In this document: positions 17,069 through 21,724 of the stretch, in pieces | Layout of the letters: each line of letters opens with the position of its first letter | How positions within the stretch are numbered: the first letter of the stretch is position 1 | From: Ettlia oleoabundans | Lineage: Eukaryota > Chlorophyta > Chlorophyceae > Chlamydomonadales | Direction of reading: 5' to 3' | Length of the DNA: 21,724 nt | NCBI GenBank assembly: GCA_019693395.1 | Contig: JAAMXP010000495.1 | Location: 1 to 21,724 of the forward strand | Notes under the pieces: generated by a model | Told to the model about the DNA's origin: nothing | The model's input: the letters and a program-made list of their open reading frames with translations, nothing else | Database searches by the model: none | Translations under genes and position numbers: made by a program

Positions 17069-20000
17069 ATGGCGCAGAACACCACTGATGACGAAGCCAT
17101 AGCGCGACTGTTGGTGCGCAGGTCGCTGCACAGTGCTCACCAACAAGGGAGCTGGGAGCGATCCGAGCGCAGTAGTCTGGTGGCTCATCTGCAACAGCAG
17201 CTTCTACGTGAACGGATGCAACTAGCAGGGTTGTTGGGTACAACTGCTGCTCCACCGTCTCCCTGCCGCCGTTGATACCGGCCACTCGCCTCGCGCCGCC
17301 CGCTTGTCTCCTCTTGGTCCCAGGCTGCTGACAACCCGGAACAGTATTACGAGTACGACTTTGGAGATAATGGGGACGATGAATCAGATGATCCAGACTA
17401 TGGCGGTGGGGGTGGCAGGAAGGGCGTGAAGAAGGGTAGGTGGCTGGCTGTGCCTGGCCAAGCCAGCCACGTGACCCATGTCTCTGCAGCCGCCTGCATC
17501 TGTGCTGCTTCTGGGTGCTGCTTCAATGCTCGCCAAATGGAGTACCCACAGCTGTGGTGGCTGTTCTGGTATGCAACAGCAAGCTGCATTCCAGTTTGCT
17601 GCAACTCATCCTGATGCTGTACCACCACCAAACCGCTATCTGCAGGGAAGAAAAAGCAGGCAGACCCTGCCGAGGAGGGTGCATCTGCAGGGTTTCATTC
17701 TTCTGTAGCAGCTGGCTATGCCCTGCCCGCTGTTACTGCACCTGAGCTGGCGCCCTCGGCTGCACCTACCACCGCCGCTGCACCATCCAGCATGGCGGAT
17801 GAAGCAGCCATGTTGCCTGGGATCGCGTTGCCGCTTCCTGGAGTGCTACCTGGTGCGCTGACAGGTGCAGGTATGCAGCTGACCCAAGAACAGCTTCAGC
17901 AGCAGTTCCTGCTCCAGCAGCAGGCGATTGGAGCAACCTTAGCAGCGGGCAGCGGGCAGGGCATGTCGGGGCTGCAGCTTGCTCTGCCTCCCGGGGTCAG
18001 CCTGGAGCAGGCGCAGATGATGGGCCTGCCAATCATGGCTCTGCCAGTGCCGCTGCCGCCAGGCGGTGCCACATCAGCACCCCCAGGCTCCGCACCTGCA
18101 GCTTTGCCTTTGCCGCCAGGAGTGGGCAGCGCAGTTTTGCCGCGCGTCGCCGGCGGTATGGTCTTGCCAGAAACACGTGCGGCTGCTGCGCCAGCCAAGC
18201 CTCCAGCGGCAGGAGGAGGTGGTGGCGGCGGTGGGGCCAGGTCTTCAGATGGGGATGAGTACACGGCAACGGGACGGCGCAAGCGCAAGGACACAGGTGG
18301 ACTGCATTGGCGGTGGCATTTGCTTAGGAAGGTCATGTTGTTTGATAGGCAGCACCAGTACCGCCTATTGCTGTGAATCCCTGGCAGGATGGGGCATGGA
18401 AGCTTTCTTCCGCCCCTGCGCCCAATGCGCAGCATGACAGGATCACCCAGCCATGGGTTTTGCTTCTTCACCTACCACGTATGCAGCGGCCACAAAACCG
18501 TACCTTTCTTGCAAGTAACACGCTCTTCCGCTGCTCTCCTTTGCTGCTGCGTGTACCCCCATGGGTATCTGCAGGCAAGCAGCGTCAGCAGTCACGCAGC
18601 TGGACTGATGAGGAGGAGCGGCTGTTCCTGGAAGCGCTGCAGCTGTACGGCAGGTGGCTGGGTGATGGCTGGGTGGATGACAGCTGTGGTGCTTTGAGCG
18701 GAGTAATTGAGCGTGGTGGGGTGATTTGGGCTGGGCAGGGTGGGCTGGTGAGTGGGAGTTGAAATGCTGCAACTGTACTTGGGTGGACATTTGATTGGGT
18801 GGGAGTAGGTGGTGCTGTGGCCCTGTAAGGACGGGAAACAATTGTGGTTGTCGCAAGGTACAGAATATAATGATCTGTGTGTGTGCATATGCATCTGCGT
18901 GCCAGGGTGAAGGTATCAGCAATCCCCGGGCAGTGTCATTTCCTCACTGCCTCATCAACAATGCCCGGGCCACCTGCAACCGACCTGCCCCTGCTGCCTC
19001 CTGAGCAGGGATTGGAAGCGGTGTGCGGAGCATGTGGGCACACGGGACCCCCGTGCCTTCACTAGCCATGCACAGGTGCATGCATATAAGGTTAACGTTC
19101 CAATAGATATTAGTGGCGTGTTGACAGATCTTTTGCCTGCCACCCCACACCTTGCTTGCCGGCAGTGCTGACATTAGTGTCTGTCGCATGCTGTGCTGTG
19201 TCGGCTGTCATGCACGCTGGCGCAGCCCACTCTCCATCTATTCGCCCCGTAGTTGCGCTCCACCTCCCTCTTCCAGAAACACTTGATCAAATTGCTGCTG
19301 CGGGGAGAGGAGGTGCCCCCCAAGGTGGCTGAGACGGGGCGTGGATACACGCTGTCGGGTAGGTGGCCCACATCCCTGTGGGGTGTCAGGGTTGGGTGGT
19401 TCCAGGAATGGGTTGTCTCTCGGTTGAAACAACAGATTGCTTAGTTGCGGAAGCTGGGGGGCATTAGCAGGCATGGATTGAAATCAAGACACACGGAGCG
19501 ATGCGAATGGCCAGCTGCGCAGCAGGTTGAAGCTGCGCTGCAAGCTGCCACAAGCAGAAGACAGGTAAATCTGTTGACGACCTTGCATGTGTTGCTGCAC
19601 AACAGCCGGAATGTGTGAGGTATGCTTGAGTTTGTATGTCTGCATGGTGTGCATGTTGCGCAGGCAAGGCACTGGACCCCAACTCAGCGGCGGCGCGCGC
19701 TTACGGTTTGAAACGCCAGCTCTTTGCACGTGAGTGAGCGGTGAAAGCTGGGTGCAAGCTGCGGGCACACAAAGGTTGGAAGGGTAGTTGGGCGGGGGAG
19801 ACAGCACACACCACAACTGCGACGGAAGTGCAAGAGAGATTGGTGGCTAGGGCGGCAGGGTTGTGATTCTGCTTGCGCCCTAGCCGCTTGCAGGCATTGC
19901 TGCAACGGGGAAGCTGATTGTGGGTGTGCACGTCACGACGCTGGAGATGAGCGAGGGGCCGCCGCAGCCGGTGCAGGTGGGGTTGTGGGCTGGGTGTTTG

Positions 20001-21391
20001 TGTGCGTGTGCGTGTGTATGTAGGTTGGGAGAGACAGGTGGGCTTTGCTCTCGTCGCAATGGCTACTGCGGATTGTAATGCACTTCACTGGAACAGCGAC
20101 GATGCTGCGGCGTTAGCGCCGCTGAAACCGCTGGTGTCATGTTGAGGCAGTGGCTGTGCGTTTTCCCTGGCCGGTGGTGGTCAAGTGGCTGCTGGGCGGG
20201 TAGCCAATCCCTACCCAATCAGCTCCCTCTGGTGGATGGCATGCCCTCCCCGCAGCGTGCGCGCGGCGGCAAAAGCCCGGGTGTTGGCGGCGGTGGCGGC
20301 GGCAAGCGGCAGCGGCGCAGCAAGAGCGTCGGGGTTAGCGGCGGTGGCGGCGGCGGCGGCGGCGGATATGGCAGTGGGTTGGATACTGAGGAGGAGGACG
20401 AGGACGCATTTCTGGCCTCAGTAATGACGGGGGAGGTGGGTGGCGTGGCAGCACAAAACTCAGCTGTTTGATGGTTGCCTGCGAGTAGATTTAGGTGGGG
20501 TGTGTGTTTGTGGAGGGCAGCCTCAGCCGCCCGAGCCCGCAGGTTTGGTCTTTGCGGAGCGTGGGAACCTTATGCATTGGGCCTCTGGTCCCCGGGCGTG
20601 TCCCAGGCTAATGCCCTGCACTTCTCTCTGCTCTTATGTTGTCCTGCACCCGCAGTTGGCTGAGGCTGCTGAGGTCACCGACTACGTGCGCAACCGGCCC
20701 AGGAGACAGGTGAGCAGCAGGGTGGGCAAGCGGCAAGCAAGGCAGCAGGCAGGCAGCAACGGCAACCAGTGAATGGGCTGCCTTGTTAAGCATTTTTCTA
20801 GCCTGCTTAACGATAACAGGGCTCCAGCGGTGCAAGCTCCTGGCGCCACTCCTGCTCCCCTCTGCTGTGCCCCATGAGACTTGTGGCTTTCCTCACACCT
20901 TCCTGACGTCCCCAACCGCAGGTTGGGCGGCGCATGCAGCTGGGTGACACCACTGAGTCAACAGACCTGACGGAACTAGAGAGCTTTGTTGGACCGCCTG
21001 GCACGGGGGCACCCCTGGCGCAGGTTAGCCCCCACTCCCACACCCCACCATGTGCATGTGACCTCTGCCTGGCAACTGCGTGCTTACTCCCGTCCCCCAT
21101 GCCTGCACGCATTTTTCTGCCTGCCAGCCTGCCTGCCTTCATGTCTGCCTGCTGTGCTGGATGGTGTGCGGATGAGGGAGGTGCTGAGGGCCGACGGCTG
21201 GTGGGCTGTTAGGCCAAGCCTTCTGCAACCGCTGCGCATTCGCTTGGTTGACTGTACCCCTCTCTTCCCATACCTCCGCCACCCGTATATGTGTATCTGC
21301 CTTTGCGCTCCCTCCGTCACACTCTGCAGCCCTTCCACGTCACCATCAGCACCCAGGCGCTGCTGGTCATGGATTTCCACGCGCATCTCAG
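17069..21391 (+). CDS. SANT/Myb plus MPN (JAMM) protein, MYSM1-like histone H2A deubiquitinase; 3' part outside window
   Basis: Twelve exons: 17069-17113, 17324-17435, 17646-18296, 18575-18653, 19009-19075, 19277-19358, 19664-19729, 19894-19976, 20256-20435, 20656-20709, 20922-21023, 21330-21391; 527 residues plus a split codon, every junction in phase. MYSM1 removes ubiquitin from histone H2A in nuclei. Seen: acidic start DDEAIARLL..EQYYEYDFGDNGDDESDD (8-45, with gaps); a long Leu/Pro/Ala/Gln-rich region (about 80-240); poly-Gly and a basic GRRKRK; SANT/Myb domain SWTDEEERLFLEALQLYGRD then CAEHVGTRDPRAFTSHAQ and KHLIKLLL (278-326), with the SHAQKH signature; KALDPNSAAARAYGL; a Gly/Lys/Arg-rich stretch and acidic DTEEEDEDAF; finally FHVTISTQALLVMDFHAHL (509-527), the first helix of an MPN domain as in MYSM1. 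The JAMM metal site and any proof of catalysis lie beyond the window, and no SWIRM domain was seen. The small exon 1 rests on phase and motif only. Confidence 0.8.
20340..20366 (+). repeat. GGC-rich codon repeat giving nine Gly in the MYSM1-like protein
   Basis: Nine consecutive Gly codons (seven GGC, one GGT, one GGA) in exon 9; a similar shorter Gly run lies at about 20284-20304 in the same exon. Low-complexity linker. Confidence 0.9.
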
Positions 21392-21724
21392 GTGGGTGGC
21401 TGAACCCGTGCGCGGGAGTTGGGGGCGCGGGGGGGGGGGGCGCGAGCGCGCACGCGTGCATGCGTGCGTGCGCACGCTGGCTTGAGAGGAGGGTTTCCAT
21501 GCATGGGTGGGCGGTCGCTGTGGTGGTGTGGGGGTGGGTGGTGGCACATCTAAAGCGAATCGGCCTGATCCGCAGCAGGCGCAGCACATGCTCCCACAGC
21601 GCGCAGTAAGAAGCTGCCCTCTCCAACCGACTTGCGGACGCTCTTGGGCTGCACATCCACCTTGACGCACTTCCTGCCCGCCCAGACGCCATTGCTGTCT
21701 TCCTGTCCACTTGTGGTGCCCCCC
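21392..21724. other. Window end: probable intron of the MYSM1-like gene, with a possible minus-strand reading frame
   Basis: A GT donor at 21392 (CTCAG/GTGGGTGG) opens an intron whose expected next exon (the MPN segment with EVIGLL-type sequence) is not found up to 21724. On the minus strand a frame is open from the window edge to a stop at 21552-21550 with a protein-like composition (VKVDVQPKSVRKSVGEGSF). It is not a family I recognise. Confidence 0.4.
21429..21476. repeat. G12 run followed by alternating purine-pyrimidine GC/CA/TG tract
   Basis: Twelve G (21429-21440) are followed by a mostly alternating CG/CA/TG stretch (21441-21476) with the palindromic core ACGCGT and TGCATGCG. Such sequence can adopt Z-DNA and is also prone to assembly error. 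Confidence 0.85.

Noticed and set aside
1..21724. CRISPR array, prokaryotic operon or mobile element
   Set aside because: No spaced direct repeats, no transposase or terminal inverted repeats, and all genes are intron-rich eukaryotic genes.

Overview
The window looks like nuclear DNA of a green alga (core chlorophyte, Trebouxiophyceae or Chlorophyceae). The evidence is the very high intron density (43 complete introns placed in seven genes, mostly 100-500 bp), GT-AG borders with acceptors nearly always ending in TGCAG or a close variant, TGTAA polyadenylation-type motifs after stop codons, GC-rich codons, and the gene content: a gametolysin-type M11 metalloprotease with a proline-rich hinge, next to housekeeping eukaryotic genes. 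All exon borders were built by hand by matching donor and acceptor sites, reading phase and family motifs. No cDNA or database search was available, and relatedness statements rest on remembered family patterns.

Layout. (1) 24-2408, minus: ESF1-type pre-rRNA processing protein, C-terminus cut by the window start. (2) 2931-3920, plus: AANAT-like GNAT acetyltransferase, sharing a 522 bp divergent promoter region with ESF1. (3) 4243-6057, plus: 2-oxoglutarate/Fe(II) oxygenase with an extra C-terminal domain. (4) 7139-11394, minus: secreted M11 (gametolysin family) zinc metalloprotease with a proline-rich linker and two C-terminal six-cysteine modules. It converges on gene 3, and their TGTAA motifs lie about 70 nt apart. 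(5) 12391-14947, plus: OST3/OST6 subunit of oligosaccharyltransferase. (6) 15584-16661, plus: organellar ribosomal protein bL9, probably mitochondrial. (7) 17069-21391 and beyond, plus: SANT/Myb plus MPN protein resembling the histone H2A deubiquitinase MYSM1, cut by the window end inside its MPN domain.

The genes do not form a pathway. Ribosome assembly (ESF1), mitochondrial translation (bL9), ER N-glycosylation (OST3), chromatin (MYSM1-like) and small-molecule or protein modification (GNAT, 2OG oxygenase) simply lie side by side, as is usual in a compact algal nuclear genome. No transposon, CRISPR array, tRNA or rRNA was recognised. The most interesting items are the duplicated CxxGHxxC/CQ[YF]WL cysteine module of the M11 protease, the oxygenase with its appended TonB/AgmX-like C-terminal domain, two GC-AG introns, and the Gly-to-Arg change in the acetyl-CoA loop of the AANAT-like enzyme.
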